A DNA stretch of 64,000 nt. Source: Microbacteriaceae bacterium (GTDB lineage: Bacteria; Actinomycetota; Actinomycetes; Actinomycetales; Microbacteriaceae). Numbering within the stretch: the first letter of the stretch is position 1; each line of letters opens with the position of its first letter. The notes beneath the pieces were generated by a model, which saw only the letters and a list, made by a program, of their open reading frames with translations, was not told where the DNA came from and did no database searches. Positions 8,540-17,747 of the stretch are shown piece by piece. Location of the stretch: NCBI GenBank assembly GCA_025464995.1, contig JAODMO010000055.1, forward strand, positions 1 through 64,000, given 5' to 3'. A program made the position numbers and the translations under genes.

Positions 8540-9634
8540 GTGCCAAACAGCAGAGTGATCAGCCGACAGTGGCGCGGAGTTCTCAACGAGTACCGCGATC
8601 GTCTCGACATCACGGATGCCACGCCCGTGGTCACTCTCGGTGAGGGCGGCACGCCGCTGCTGCCGGCACCGGCTCTCTCCGCTCGCACCGGCGCGACGGT
8701 GTGGGTGAAGTACGAGGGGATGAACCCGACCGGCTCGTTCAAAGACCGCGGAATGACGATGGCCATCTCGAAGGCCGTCGAGCACGGCGCGAAGGCCGTC
8801 ATCTGTGCCTCGACGGGAAACACGTCGGCGTCCGCCGCCGCGTACGCCACACACGCCGGCATCAAGGCCGTCGTGCTCGTGCCCGAGGGCAAGATCGCGC
8901 TGGGCAAGCTGAGCCAGGCCATCGCGCACAACGCCGAGCTGCTGCAGGTGCAGGGCAACTTCGACGACTGCCTCGACATCGCCCGCGACCTCTCCGCGAA
9001 CTACCCCGTCCACCTCGTCAACTCGGTGAACCCCGACCGCATCAACGGGCAGAAGACGGCGGCCTACGAGGTCGTCGAGGTGCTCGACGACGCCCCTGAC
9101 ATCCACATCCTCCCGGTCGGCAACGCCGGAAACTACACCGCCTACTCCCGCGGCTACGCCGAAGAGCTCGAGCGCGGCGCCACCACGAAGCTGCCCCGGA
9201 TGTTCGGGTTCCAGGCGTCGGGCTCGGCGCCGATCGTGCTCGGTCACGTCGTCAAGCACCCCGACACCATCGCGAGCGCGATCCGCATCGGCAACCCGGC
9301 GTCGTGGGAGCTGGCTCTCGCGGCACGCGAGGCAACCGACGGCTACTTCGGCGCCATCGACGACGACCGCATCCTCGAGGCCTACCGCATCCTCGCCGGC
9401 GAGGTCGGCATCTTCGTCGAGCCGGCCTCGGCCATCAGCGTCGCGGGCCTTCTCGAGCGCGCCGACGCGGGAGAGATCCCGAAGGGCTCCACCGTCGTGC
9501 TCACCGTCACGGGCCACGGCCTCAAAGACCCGCAGTGGGCGCTCCGCACCGCGACGGGCGACGAGATCACGCCGACGATCGTGCCGGTCGACACGGCCGA
9601 GATCGCAAGCGTTCTCGGGCTGAGCAAGGCATGA
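8540..9634 (+). CDS. thrC: Threonine synthase
   Basis: PLP enzyme converting O-phosphohomoserine to threonine, cytosolic. 364 residues, the short actinobacterial form. PLP lysine in NPTGSFKDRGM (about residue 67), the cofactor phosphate loop PVGNAGNYTAYSRG, and the substrate region ASTGNTSASAAAY. GTG start directly abuts the hom stop, and the stop overlaps the thrB ATG (ATGA), so hom, thrC and thrB form a tightly coupled unit. Confidence 0.95.
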   Translation: MPNSRVISRQWRGVLNEYRDRLDITDATPVVTLGEGGTPLLPAPALSARTGATVWVKYEGMNPTGSFKDRGMTMAISKAVEHGAKAVICASTGNTSASAAAYATHAGIKAVVLVPEGKIALGKLSQAIAHNAELLQVQGNFDDCLDIARDLSANYPVHLVNSVNPDRINGQKTAAYEVVEVLDDAPDIHILPVGNAGNYTAYSRGYAEELERGATTKLPRMFGFQASGSAPIVLGHVVKHPDTIASAIRIGNPASWELALAAREATDGYFGAIDDDRILEAYRILAGEVGIFVEPASAISVAGLLERADAGEIPKGSTVVLTVTGHGLKDPQWALRTATGDEITPTIVPVDTAEIASVLGLSKA

Positions 9635-10584
9635 GCCTGCAGGCGGCTCCCGACCTCACCGGCCGGTCTGTCACCGTCAAGGTGCCCGCGACGACGGCCA
9701 ACCTCGGCCCGGGCTTCGACACGCTGGGTCTCGCGCTCTCGCTCTACGACGAACTGCACGTGTCGGTGCGCGCCGAACCGGGAGTCTTCGTCGACGTGCA
9801 CGGAGTCGGCCGCGGCGACGTTCCCACCGACGAGTCGAACCTCGTCGTGACGGCGATCGCGCACACCTTCGCCTCCTTCGGCTTCGAGCTGCCGAACCTC
9901 AACCTCGAGGCGCACAATGTCATCCCGCACGGGCGTGGGCTCGGATCATCCGGTGCCGCCATCGTCTCCGGCATCATGGCGGCGAAGGGACTGCTCGAGG
10001 GCATCGTCGAGATCGACTCGGTCGGTCTGCTGCGTCTCGCCACCGAGATGGAGGGGCACCCGGACAACGTCGCGCCCGCACTCTTCGGCGGACTCACGAT
10101 CGCGTGGGTCACGCCTGAGGGGCCGCAGCACAAGAAGCTCATCGTGCACCGCGGTGTGTCCCCGCTCGTGTGCGTTCCGGAGTCGACGATGTCGACGGCG
10201 CTCGCGCGCAGCCTCCAGCCGTCGTCGGTGCCGCACGAGGACGCGATCTTCAACGTGTCGCGCTCCGCCCTCCTCATCGCGGCCCTCATCCAGAGCCCCG
10301 AACTGCTGCTCGCGGCGACGGAGGACAAGCTGCACCAGAGCTACCGCGCGAGCGCGATGCCGGAGACCGACAGCCTCATCCAGGTGCTGCGCAAGAATGG
10401 CCTCGCGGCGGTCGTCTCGGGTGCCGGCCCTTCGCTCCTCGTGCTCTGCAGCGACCCCGCCCAACGCCTCGTCGCCGCGCAACTCGTGGCCGATAACGCC
10501 GCGACACCCTGGCAGTCGCTCATGCTGGCCGTCGACTTCAAAGGTGCTACTGTTAGTGCGCACCCGGTAGAAGCGGTGGCCTAG
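9631..10584 (+). CDS. thrB: Homoserine kinase
   Basis: GHMP-family kinase that phosphorylates homoserine using ATP. 317 residues. All three GHMP motifs are visible: VPATTANLGPGFDTLGLAL near the N-terminus, the ATP-binding glycine-rich PHGRGLGSSGAAIVSG (about residue 105) and the C-terminal GAGPSLLVLC. Its ATG overlaps the thrC stop. The TAG stop lies in the loop of a strong hairpin (10570-10595), which may end the threonine operon before rho. Confidence 0.95.
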   Translation: MSLQAAPDLTGRSVTVKVPATTANLGPGFDTLGLALSLYDELHVSVRAEPGVFVDVHGVGRGDVPTDESNLVVTAIAHTFASFGFELPNLNLEAHNVIPHGRGLGSSGAAIVSGIMAAKGLLEGIVEIDSVGLLRLATEMEGHPDNVAPALFGGLTIAWVTPEGPQHKKLIVHRGVSPLVCVPESTMSTALARSLQPSSVPHEDAIFNVSRSALLIAALIQSPELLLAATEDKLHQSYRASAMPETDSLIQVLRKNGLAAVVSGAGPSLLVLCSDPAQRLVAAQLVADNAATPWQSLMLAVDFKGATVSAHPVEAVA

Positions 10585-10595
10585 CCACCGCCTTC
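10570..10595 (+). terminator. Hairpin spanning the thrB stop codon
   Basis: A perfect 8-bp inverted repeat, GCGGTGGC then CTA then GCCACCGC, is extended by GAAG/CTTC with one bulge. The stop TAG straddles the loop and right arm. There is no T-run after it, so it is either a T-less terminator of the kind reported in GC-rich bacteria, or an RNA-stability hairpin for the lysA-thrB mRNA. Confidence 0.4.
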
Positions 10596-10762
10596 AGCTT
10601 CCTTCCCAGTGGAGCAACGGAACGTCGACTGTTCTGGTAACGCCCGGTGTGCAATTCAACCCGCATCGCCCAAGTAGATTCCTGTGCACCCGCACAGACA
10701 CGGGGCGATCTATCACCTCTCCACCGCCATCTCGTCCGCGGTAGGGGAAAGGAACTCCAGTA

Positions 10763-13123
10763 GTGACTGACGTCAATGTCCGTGCATCGAGCACGGATGC
10801 ACCCTCGAACCTGAGCACCCTCCGTCTCCCCGAACTCCAGGCGCTCGCCGCCGAGTTGGGCCTGAGCGGCGCGTCCAAACTCCGCAAGGGAGAGCTCGTG
10901 ACCGCGATCAACGAGATCCAGAACGCGTCGGCCCCCTCCGCCGGAGAAGGCTCCGTTGAGACCGTCGACGCTCCCGCCGCGCCCGAGGCGCCCGCAGAGC
11001 CTGTCGTCGAAGCGCCGCCTGTCGTCGAAGCGCCGCCCGCCGCGCCCGTCGCGAAGAAGCGTGTCTCACGCCGCGCGACGACCGCCGACGCCGAGGCCAT
11101 TGCCGCCGCTGCGGCCGCAGCCGCCGCGACCATCACCGAGTCCGCCGTCGCGGCCGCGGGCAGCATCACCGAGCACGCCCCTCTCGCAGAGGAGACGGAC
11201 GTGCTCGCCGCCGAAGACGTCGGGGGCCGTACCGCCGGCAGCACCGACAGCGGCGCCGGCGCCGACAGCACGGGTGGTCGTAACTCCGGCCGACGCAATG
11301 CCGACGGCCCCCGCCGCGCGAGCGCCCACGTCAACCAGGCCGAGTCCGGCCTCGACATCGGTCTCGACGAGGTGCCCGCAACGCGCGAGCCGCGCCAGCG
11401 CCGCCAGTCGGGCCGTGGCCAGAAGAACGACGCCCAGAACGTCGAGAAGACCGACGCCGAGAAGGCCGAGGCGCTGAGCTCGATCGAGCTGCCCTCCGCC
11501 GACGCGCCTGCCACCTCCGAGGGCTCGAACGACTCCGACGAGCAGTCCGACGGCGAGACTCGCGAGGCCGGTTCGTCTCGTGGACGCAACCGCAACCGTC
11601 GCGACCGCCAGAACGGCGACCGCCAGAACGGCGACCGCCAGCAGGGCGACCGGCAGAACGACGGCCAGCAGAACGGCCGCCAGCCGCAGCAGAACGAGCA
11701 GCGCCAGCCGCAGCAGAACGAGCCGCGTGGCGGCGACCGCCAGCAGCCGGAGCGCCAGGGCGACCGCAACGCCCAGCAGAATGACCGCCAGCAGGGTGAG
11801 GGCAACCAGCAGCGCGCCGGCCGCGTCGCGGGCGGCAACAACCGCGGCGACGAGCGCAACATCCCCCTCGACGACGAGTCAGACCGCGGCGGACGCAACC
11901 GCTACCGCGACCGCAAGCGTGGCCGTGGCCCCGTCGGCGACGACTTCGAGCCGGAGATCACCGAAGACGACGTGCTCATCCCCGTCGCCGGCATCCTCGA
12001 CGTGCTCGACAACTACGCGTTCGTGCGCACATCGGGATACCTCCCGGGCAACAACGACGTCTACGTCTCGCTCGGCCAGGTGAAGAAGTACAACCTGCGC
12101 AAGGGTGACGCCGTCGTCGGTTCCATCCGCCAGCCGCGTGACGGGGACCAGGGCCAGGGGCGCCAGAAGTACAACGCGATCGTCAAGATCGACTCGATCA
12201 ACGGCCTCTCCATCGAGGAGGCGGCCACCCGCGTCGAGTTCAGCAAGCTCACGCCGCTGTACCCGCAGGAGCGCCTGCGTCTCGAGACCGAGTCGGCGAA
12301 ACTGTCGACCCGCATCATCGATCTCGTGTCGCCGATCGGCAAGGGCCAGCGCGGTCTCATCGTCTCGCCTCCGAAGGCGGGTAAGACCCTCGTGCTGCAG
12401 GCCATCGCGAATGCCATCGCCAAGAACAACCCCGAGGTCCACCTCATGGTCGTTCTCGTCGACGAGCGTCCCGAAGAGGTCACCGACATGCAGCGCACGG
12501 TCAAGGGCGAGGTCATCGCCTCGACGTTCGACCGCCCCGCCGAAGACCACACGACGGTTGCCGAGCTCGCCATCGAGCGTGCGAAGCGTCTCGTCGAGCT
12601 GGGCCACGACGTCGTCGTGCTGCTCGACTCGATCACCCGCCTGGGCCGCGCCTACAACCTGACCGCCCCGGCGTCGGGTCGCATCCTGTCCGGTGGCGTC
12701 GACTCCGCGGCGCTCTACCCGCCGAAGCGCTTCTTCGGAGCCGCCCGCAACATCGAAGACGGCGGATCGCTCACCATCATCGCGACCGCTCTCGTCGAGA
12801 CCGGCAGCAAGATGGACGAGGTCATCTTCGAGGAGTTCAAGGGCACCGGCAACATGGAGCTGCGTCTCTCGCGCCAGCTCGCCGACAAGCGCATCTTCCC
12901 GGCCGTCGACATCAACGCCTCCGGCACGCGCCGCGAGGAGATGCTTCTCGGCGTCGACGAGGTCAAGGTCACCTGGAAGCTGCGTCGCGCCCTCGCGGGC
13001 CTCGACCAGCAGCAGGCGCTGGAGATCGTGCTCAGCAAGCTTCGCGAGACGCAGTCGAACGTCGAGTTCCTCATGCAGATTCAGAAGTCCCTGCCGGGCT
13101 CCGCGAGCACCAAGGAAGATTGA
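10763..13123 (+). CDS. rho: Transcription termination factor Rho with long low-complexity N-terminal region
   Basis: Hexameric RNA-dependent helicase that ends transcription. 786 residues against about 420 for E. coli Rho. Residues about 15-50 match the Rho N-terminal helical domain (LPELQALAAELGLSGASKLRKGELVTAI). Residues about 55-395 are an insertion: Ala/Pro/Glu-rich, then a Q/N/R/G/D-rich stretch with tandem QNGDR-type repeats, then Arg-rich. The core follows: RNA-binding fold (VLDNYAFVRTSGYLPG), Walker A (SPPKAGKT, about 535), Walker B region (VVVLLDSITRLGRAYN), Q/R loops and the C-terminal ATPase end. Actinobacterial Rho proteins usually carry an N-terminal insertion, but the Q/N richness here is striking. 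GTG start with GGGGAAAGGA upstream. The 178-base gap before it holds a TAGATT (10675-10680) that could be a -10. Confidence 0.96.
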   Translation: MTDVNVRASSTDAPSNLSTLRLPELQALAAELGLSGASKLRKGELVTAINEIQNASAPSAGEGSVETVDAPAAPEAPAEPVVEAPPVVEAPPAAPVAKKRVSRRATTADAEAIAAAAAAAAATITESAVAAAGSITEHAPLAEETDVLAAEDVGGRTAGSTDSGAGADSTGGRNSGRRNADGPRRASAHVNQAESGLDIGLDEVPATREPRQRRQSGRGQKNDAQNVEKTDAEKAEALSSIELPSADAPATSEGSNDSDEQSDGETREAGSSRGRNRNRRDRQNGDRQNGDRQQGDRQNDGQQNGRQPQQNEQRQPQQNEPRGGDRQQPERQGDRNAQQNDRQQGEGNQQRAGRVAGGNNRGDERNIPLDDESDRGGRNRYRDRKRGRGPVGDDFEPEITEDDVLIPVAGILDVLDNYAFVRTSGYLPGNNDVYVSLGQVKKYNLRKGDAVVGSIRQPRDGDQGQGRQKYNAIVKIDSINGLSIEEAATRVEFSKLTPLYPQERLRLETESAKLSTRIIDLVSPIGKGQRGLIVSPPKAGKTLVLQAIANAIAKNNPEVHLMVVLVDERPEEVTDMQRTVKGEVIASTFDRPAEDHTTVAELAIERAKRLVELGHDVVVLLDSITRLGRAYNLTAPASGRILSGGVDSAALYPPKRFFGAARNIEDGGSLTIIATALVETGSKMDEVIFEEFKGTGNMELRLSRQLADKRIFPAVDINASGTRREEMLLGVDEVKVTWKLRRALAGLDQQQALEIVLSKLRETQSNVEFLMQIQKSLPGSASTKED
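11603..11662 (+). repeat. Four tandem 15-bp repeats inside rho
   Basis: The unit GACCGCCAGAACGGC occurs twice exactly and twice with changes (positions 11603, 11618, 11633, 11648), encoding DRQNG-type pentapeptides. Immediately downstream the CAGCCGCAGCAGAACGAGC segment is also duplicated. These are candidates for length variation by slippage. Confidence 0.8.
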
Positions 13124-13126
13124 ACC

Positions 13127-14206
13127 GTGTTCGAGTCGGTACAGTCGCTGCTGGCCGAGCACGAGTCACTTCAGGAACAGCTGGCTGATCCGGAACTGCA
13201 CTCGAACCCGGCCAGGAGCAAGAAGGTCAACCGCCGCTACGCGGAACTGAGCCGCATCGTGGCCGCGTTCCACGAGTGGAACCAGTTGACCGACGACCTC
13301 AAGGCCGCCACCGAGATGGCGGGGGAGGACGAGTCGTTCGCGGCCGAGATCCCCGGCATGACGGAGACGCTCGCACAGGCGGAGGAGACGCTCCGGCGGC
13401 TGCTCATCCCGCGTGACCCCAACGACGGTCGCGACATCATCATGGAGATCAAGATGGGGGAGGGCGGTGCCGAGTCGGCACTGTTCGCCGCCGACCTCCT
13501 GCGCATGTACCTCCACTATGCCGAGTCGAAGAAGTGGAAGACGGAGATCATCACGTCGACCCAGAGCGACCTCGGCGGGTACAAGGATGTCCAGCTCGCC
13601 ATCAAGGGGTCGTCGACCGACCCCGCCGAGGGGGTCTGGGCGCACCTGAAGTATGAGGGCGGCGTTCATCGCGTGCAGCGAGTGCCCGCCACCGAGTCGC
13701 AGGGCCGCATCCACACGTCGGCGGCCGGGGTGCTCGTGTTCCCCGAGGTCGACGAGCCGGAAGAGGTGGAGATCAGCCAGAACGACCTCAAGATCGACGT
13801 CTACCGGTCGAGCGGCCCCGGCGGCCAGTCGGTCAACACGACCGACTCCGCCGTGCGCATCACCCATCTCCCGACGGGAATCGTGGTCGCGATGCAGAAC
13901 GAGAAGTCGCAGCTGCAGAACCGCGAGGCCGGCATGCGCGTGCTGCGTGCCCGCATCCTCGCGCGCTACCAGGAGGAGGCAGACGCCGAGGCCTCGGTCT
14001 TCCGCAAGAGCCAGATCCGCACCATGGATCGTTCAGAGCGCATCCGCACCTACAACTTCCCCGAGAACCGCATCGCCGACCACCGCACCGGCTACAAGGC
14101 GTACAATCTCGACGCCGTCATGAACGGGGCACTCGAGCCCGTCATCCAGTCGTGCATCGCCTCCGACGAAGAGGCCCAGCTCGCCGACATCGGCAGCGAA
14201 GACTAG
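13127..14206 (+). CDS. prfA: Peptide chain release factor 1
   Basis: Recognises UAA and UAG stop codons and triggers peptide release. 359 residues. The codon-reading tripeptide PAT is present ([15 protein letters not shown], about residue 187), as is the catalytic GGQ in [17 protein letters not shown] (about 230). GTG start three bases after the rho stop, followed by prmC, whose product methylates the GGQ glutamine. Both stop codons found inside atpA in this window are ones this factor reads, and the factor itself looks intact. Confidence 0.96.
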   Translation: MFESVQSLLAEHESLQEQLADPELHSNPARSKKVNRRYAELSRIVAAFHEWNQLTDDLKAATEMAGEDESFAAEIPGMTETLAQAEETLRRLLIPRDPNDGRDIIMEIKMGEGGAESALFAADLLRMYLHYAESKKWKTEIITSTQSDLGGYKDVQLAIKGSSTDPAEGVWAHLKYEGGVHRVQRVPATESQGRIHTSAAGVLVFPEVDEPEEVEISQNDLKIDVYRSSGPGGQSVNTTDSAVRITHLPTGIVVAMQNEKSQLQNREAGMRVLRARILARYQEEADAEASVFRKSQIRTMDRSERIRTYNFPENRIADHRTGYKAYNLDAVMNGALEPVIQSCIASDEEAQLADIGSED

Positions 14207-14258
14207 CCGCAACCCGCCGGTCGGTTGATCGCCGCCGGCTCATCACCGAAACCATCAC

Positions 14259-15146
14259 ATGTCATCTTCCGAAGAAGCCACGGTGCAGACGGCCCTCACG
14301 GGGGCCGTCTCGCTGCTCACCCTCGCGGGGGTGCCCGACCCCCGTGTCGATGCGGAGCTGCTGATCGGCCACGTGCTCGGGCTCAACCGTGGCGAGGTGC
14401 AGGCGAAGGCGGTGACGGATGCCGCGATCCTCCCGATCGACGCCGAGCGCGTCGTCGAGCTGGTCGAACGCCGTGCCGCGCGCGAACCCCTTCAGCACAT
14501 CACCGGTCGGGCGCCGTTCCGCTCGCTCGACCTCGCGGTCGGTCCCGGCGTCTTCGTGCCACGCCCCGAGACGGAACAGGTCGTGCAGCTCGCGATTGAT
14601 GCGCTGCGCGCGGCCACGGTCCCCGAGTTCGTCGATGGACCCATCGCGGTCGACCTGGGCACCGGCACCGGCGCGATCGCCCTCGCCATGGCGACCGAGG
14701 TGCCCCACGCCCGCGTCTACGGTGTCGAGGTCTCGCCGCTCGCGTTCGTCTGGACCAAGCAGAACTTCCGCGAGAGCGGCGCGACCAACGCGACACCGGT
14801 CTTCACCGACCTCGCGGTCGCGCTGCCCGAGCTCGACGGCACGGTCGCCGTCGTCATCTCCAATCCGCCGTACATCCCGAGTGCCGCCATCCCGCGCGAT
14901 CCCGAGGTTCGGCTGTTCGACCCCGAGATCGCACTCTACGGCGGCGAGGACGGCCTCGACGTCGTCCGTAAGGTGTCGGCGACCGCGACGCGGCTGCTGC
15001 ACAGCGGCGGCACGCTCGTGATCGAGCACGGTGAGCTGCAGTCCGGTGAGATCGCGGCGCTGTTGCGAGCCGACGGCTGGCGCGCGATCGCTTCCCATCG
15101 CGACCTCGTCGGGCGCGACCGCGCGACGAGCGCGCTGCGGGCGTAG
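14259..15146 (+). CDS. prmC: Release factor glutamine methyltransferase
   Basis: SAM-dependent methyltransferase that N5-methylates the GGQ glutamine of release factors. 295 residues. N-terminal helical release-factor-binding domain, then the Rossmann core with VDLGTGTGAIALAMATEVP (SAM loop, about residue 130) and the substrate-amide motif NPPYIP (about 203). It lies 52 bases downstream of prfA, the usual partner. ATG start; no strong ribosome binding site was seen. It ends facing the HAD gene on the opposite strand. Confidence 0.95.
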   Translation: MSSSEEATVQTALTGAVSLLTLAGVPDPRVDAELLIGHVLGLNRGEVQAKAVTDAAILPIDAERVVELVERRAAREPLQHITGRAPFRSLDLAVGPGVFVPRPETEQVVQLAIDALRAATVPEFVDGPIAVDLGTGTGAIALAMATEVPHARVYGVEVSPLAFVWTKQNFRESGATNATPVFTDLAVALPELDGTVAVVISNPPYIPSAAIPRDPEVRLFDPEIALYGGEDGLDVVRKVSATATRLLHSGGTLVIEHGELQSGEIAALLRADGWRAIASHRDLVGRDRATSALRA

Positions 15147-15170
15147 GCCACCGCATTCAGCGTCTGGCCT
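15145..15170. terminator. Weak inverted repeat between convergent prmC and HAD genes
   Basis: AGGCCA and TGGCCT, 14 bases apart, lie in the 42-base gap between converging genes. This is a possible bidirectional terminator, but the stem is only 6 bp and no T-run follows. Confidence 0.2.
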
Positions 15171-15188
15171 GCCCAGTCACCGGCGGGC

Positions 15189-15800
15189 TCAGCGACCGGC
15201 CGCGAAACCCTCGATCGCCTCGAGCAGTTCGTCGGGAGACGAATACAGGTGTGCGGTGATGCCCACGCTCTCGGCGCCCGCCACGTTCTCGGGCATGTCG
15301 TCGGCGAAGAAGGCGTCGTGCGCCGGAACGCCATACGCTGCGAGCACGCGCTCGAACACGAGCGGGTCTGGCTTGCGCGCCCCGTAGTGGCTCGTCGTGT
15401 AGAGGTGGTGGCCGAAGATGTCGACGAGCTCGGGCGCGAGCGTGGGAAGGTGCTCGGCGGCGAGCACGCCGTTGTTCGTGAGCAGCGTCACGACGCCGAG
15501 CTCCGCTGCGCGCCGCACGGCTGTGAGACATCCGGGCCGCGGAGTCATCGCCTCGCCCCGCACCCGCACCCATTCCGTCTCGTCGACGGGAGTGCCGAGC
15601 GCCGCCTCGAGGGCCTCGAGGTAGTGGGCGCCAGACGCGAAACCGCCCGCCTCCGCCGCGATCTCACCCTCGGGCGTCCACCATCGCTCGCGCAACTGTT
15701 CGAGCGACAGGCCGGTCATCCGCGTCATCCCCGCCATCCGTGCCGACCAGTCGTAGTCGTACAACACGTCGTCCATATCGAAGATGAACAGCAAACTCAC
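15189..15800 (-). CDS. HAD-superfamily hydrolase
   Basis: 203 residues, a small phosphatase-like enzyme of the haloacid dehalogenase superfamily. Motif I is IFDMDDVLYDYD at the N-terminus (nucleophile Asp and acid/base Asp), motif II is VVTLLTNNGV, the motif III lysine is in GARKPDPLVFERVL and motif IV is FFADDMPENV. A helical cap between motifs I and II makes it type IA. The substrate cannot be told; such enzymes commonly act on small phosphate esters. GTG start at 15800. It sits alone on the minus strand between prmC and tsaC. Confidence 0.85.
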   Translation of the reverse strand: MSLLFIFDMDDVLYDYDWSARMAGMTRMTGLSLEQLRERWWTPEGEIAAEAGGFASGAHYLEALEAALGTPVDETEWVRVRGEAMTPRPGCLTAVRRAAELGVVTLLTNNGVLAAEHLPTLAPELVDIFGHHLYTTSHYGARKPDPLVFERVLAAYGVPAHDAFFADDMPENVAGAESVGITAHLYSSPDELLEAIEGFAAGR

Positions 15801-15888
15801 TCGTCGGCCCCCCGGGTTCCCACCGCACTCGATCGCGGCGGTACCAACGCTACCGCCAGCGTTGAGGTCACGTCCGGCCGGCTGCCGG

Positions 15889-15894
15889 TATCAT
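15889..15894 (+). promoter_or_regulatory. -10 box TATCAT before tsaC
   Basis: TATCAT ends 9 bases before the ATG at 15904, implying a leader of only one to three bases. It lies in the divergent gap with the HAD gene. Confidence 0.4.
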
Positions 15895-15903
15895 GAACGA
15901 GAC

Positions 15904-16581
15904 ATGGCCCCCATTTACGATTGCTCGATTGATACGGAGCTGCTCACCGGCATGCGGCTCGCACGATCGGCGATCGGCAGGGGCCAGCTTGTGGTCGTGC
16001 CGACCGACACCGTCTACGGGGTCGCTGCTGACGCGTTCCAGCCGAAGGCCGTCGCTCGACTGCTCGCGGCGAAAGGCCGCGGACGCCAGTCGCCGCCGCC
16101 CGTGCTCATCCCGGGCATCCCCACACTCGACGCGCTGGCCGACGGCGTGCCCGACGAGGTCCGCGCGCTCGTCGCCGCGTTCTGGCCCGGGGGACTCACG
16201 GTCATCCTGCCCGCCAGGGCGTCGCTCAACTGGGACCTCGGCGACACCAACGGCACGGTCGCCGTTCGGATGCCGTCGAACCGGGTCGTGCTCGAGATCC
16301 TCTCCGAGACCGGTCCGCTGGCCGTGTCGAGCGCCAACCTGACCGGACAGCCCGCCGCAATGACCGCCCAGGAGGCCGAGGGCATGCTGGGCGACAGCGT
16401 GGCCGTCTACCTCGACGACGGCGCCGCGGGCACGGACTACCCCGGGGCGGCCGCCGCGACCGGGTCGACCATCGTGGATGCGACAGGGCTGCTGCGCCCG
16501 GACGGGAAGCTCCGCATCGTGCGTAGCGGGGTCATCAGCGACGCCGCCATCCGCGAGATTGTCGGCGACCGGTGCGAATAA
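15904..16581 (+). CDS. L-threonylcarbamoyladenylate synthase (Sua5/YrdC family)
   Basis: Makes threonylcarbamoyl-AMP from threonine, bicarbonate and ATP for t6A37 modification of ANN-reading tRNAs. 225 residues, with the diagnostic QLVVVPTDTVYGVAADAF near the N-terminus, the KGR loop and PPPVLIPG, WPGGLTVILPA, VAVRMPSN and the late SSANLTGQPAA motif. It is longer than YrdC but lacks a full Sua5 C-terminal domain. ATG 15904 follows a -10-like box. The last ten bases overlap wecA, so the two are coupled. The prfA-prmC-tsaC-wecA-atp order is typical of Actinobacteria. Confidence 0.93.
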   Translation: MAPIYDCSIDTELLTGMRLARSAIGRGQLVVVPTDTVYGVAADAFQPKAVARLLAAKGRGRQSPPPVLIPGIPTLDALADGVPDEVRALVAAFWPGGLTVILPARASLNWDLGDTNGTVAVRMPSNRVVLEILSETGPLAVSSANLTGQPAAMTAQEAEGMLGDSVAVYLDDGAAGTDYPGAAAATGSTIVDATGLLRPDGKLRIVRSGVISDAAIREIVGDRCE

Positions 16582-17747
16582 TCTTCTACGTCATCGTCAC
16601 GGGCGTGTCGGCCGTCGTCACCTTCGGCTTCGCCTTCCTGATCCTCAAGCTGAGCCACCGCTACCGGCTCTACCCCAAGGTGCGCGAGCGCGACGTGCAC
16701 ACGCGGCCGACCCCGCGCCTCGGCGGTATCGCCATGTTCCTCGGCATCGTCGTGGCGTTCGCGATAGCGTCACAACTGCCGGGGCTCAGTCTCATCTTCT
16801 CCGAGCCGCTGAAGATATTCGGCCTCCTCACCGCCTCGCTCATCATCGTGCTCATCGGCGTCGCCGACGACGTATGGGACCTCGACTGGATGACGAAGCT
16901 CGCGGGGCAGATCATCGCCGCTGGCGCGCTCGCCTGGTCGGGAATCCAGATCTACACCCTCCCCATCGGCGGCTATTTCATCCCGCCGCCCATGGTGTCG
17001 CTCGTCATCACCGTGCTCGCGGTCGTCCTCGTGATGAACGCCATCAACTTCATCGACGGCCTCGACGGACTCGTCGCGGGCGTGGCGATCATCGCCAACG
17101 GTGTCTTCTTCATCTACAGCTACGTGCTCGCCGCGTCGCAGGGACAGTCGGAGTACTTCAACCTCGCGTCGCTCATCACCGCCGTGCTCATCGGAGCGTG
17201 CCTCGGCTTCCTGCCGCTGAACTTCCACCCCGCGAAGATGTTCATGGGTGACGCCGGTGCGCTGCTCGTCGGTCTGCTGATGGCGGCGTCCGCCATCTCG
17301 GTCACGGGCCAGGTCGACCCGGGCTTCCTCGACCAGCCCGACATCTTCACGGCCTACCTGCTTCCCGCCTTCATCCCGATCCTGCTGCCGTTCGCCGTGC
17401 TGCTCATCCCGCTGCTCGACTTCGCGCTCGCGGTCGTCCGTCGGTTGAGCAAGGGCAAGTCGCCGTTCTCGGCCGACCGCCTGCACCTGCACCACCGGTT
17501 GCTCGACATGGGCCACAGCCACCTGCAGTCCGTGCTCATCTTCTACGGCTGGACCGCGGTGATCGCCGTCGGCTGCCTGTCGTTCATGTTCCTGCCGTTC
17601 GTGTATGCCGCCGTGCTGGTGGGCGTCGGACTCCTCGTCTGCGCGATCGTCACCCTCGGCCCACTCCGCCGCAGCCGCACGCCCTTTGAGCGGGAGGCCG
17701 AAGCGGTGTCCGACGCCCACAACGACACGAAAGGGCTCTCGCTGTGA
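16572..17747 (+). CDS. Undecaprenyl-phosphate N-acetylglucosaminyl-1-phosphate transferase (WecA/TagO type)
   Basis: Integral membrane enzyme of the MraY/WecA family that moves a UDP-sugar phosphate (usually GlcNAc-1-P) onto the polyprenyl phosphate carrier, starting wall polymer or arabinogalactan-type synthesis. 391 residues, about ten or eleven membrane segments. Hallmarks: RPTPRLGGIAMF, the metal site LIGVADDVWDLDW, NAINFIDGLDGLVAG, FMGDAGALLVG, and the WecA-type His-rich loop SADRLHLHHRLLDMGHSH that separates it from MraY. GTG start overlaps tsaC by ten bases. The stop overlaps the next gene's GTG. Confidence 0.9.
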   Translation: MRIIFYVIVTGVSAVVTFGFAFLILKLSHRYRLYPKVRERDVHTRPTPRLGGIAMFLGIVVAFAIASQLPGLSLIFSEPLKIFGLLTASLIIVLIGVADDVWDLDWMTKLAGQIIAAGALAWSGIQIYTLPIGGYFIPPPMVSLVITVLAVVLVMNAINFIDGLDGLVAGVAIIANGVFFIYSYVLAASQGQSEYFNLASLITAVLIGACLGFLPLNFHPAKMFMGDAGALLVGLLMAASAISVTGQVDPGFLDQPDIFTAYLLPAFIPILLPFAVLLIPLLDFALAVVRRLSKGKSPFSADRLHLHHRLLDMGHSHLQSVLIFYGWTAVIAVGCLSFMFLPFVYAAVLVGVGLLVCAIVTLGPLRRSRTPFEREAEAVSDAHNDTKGLSL

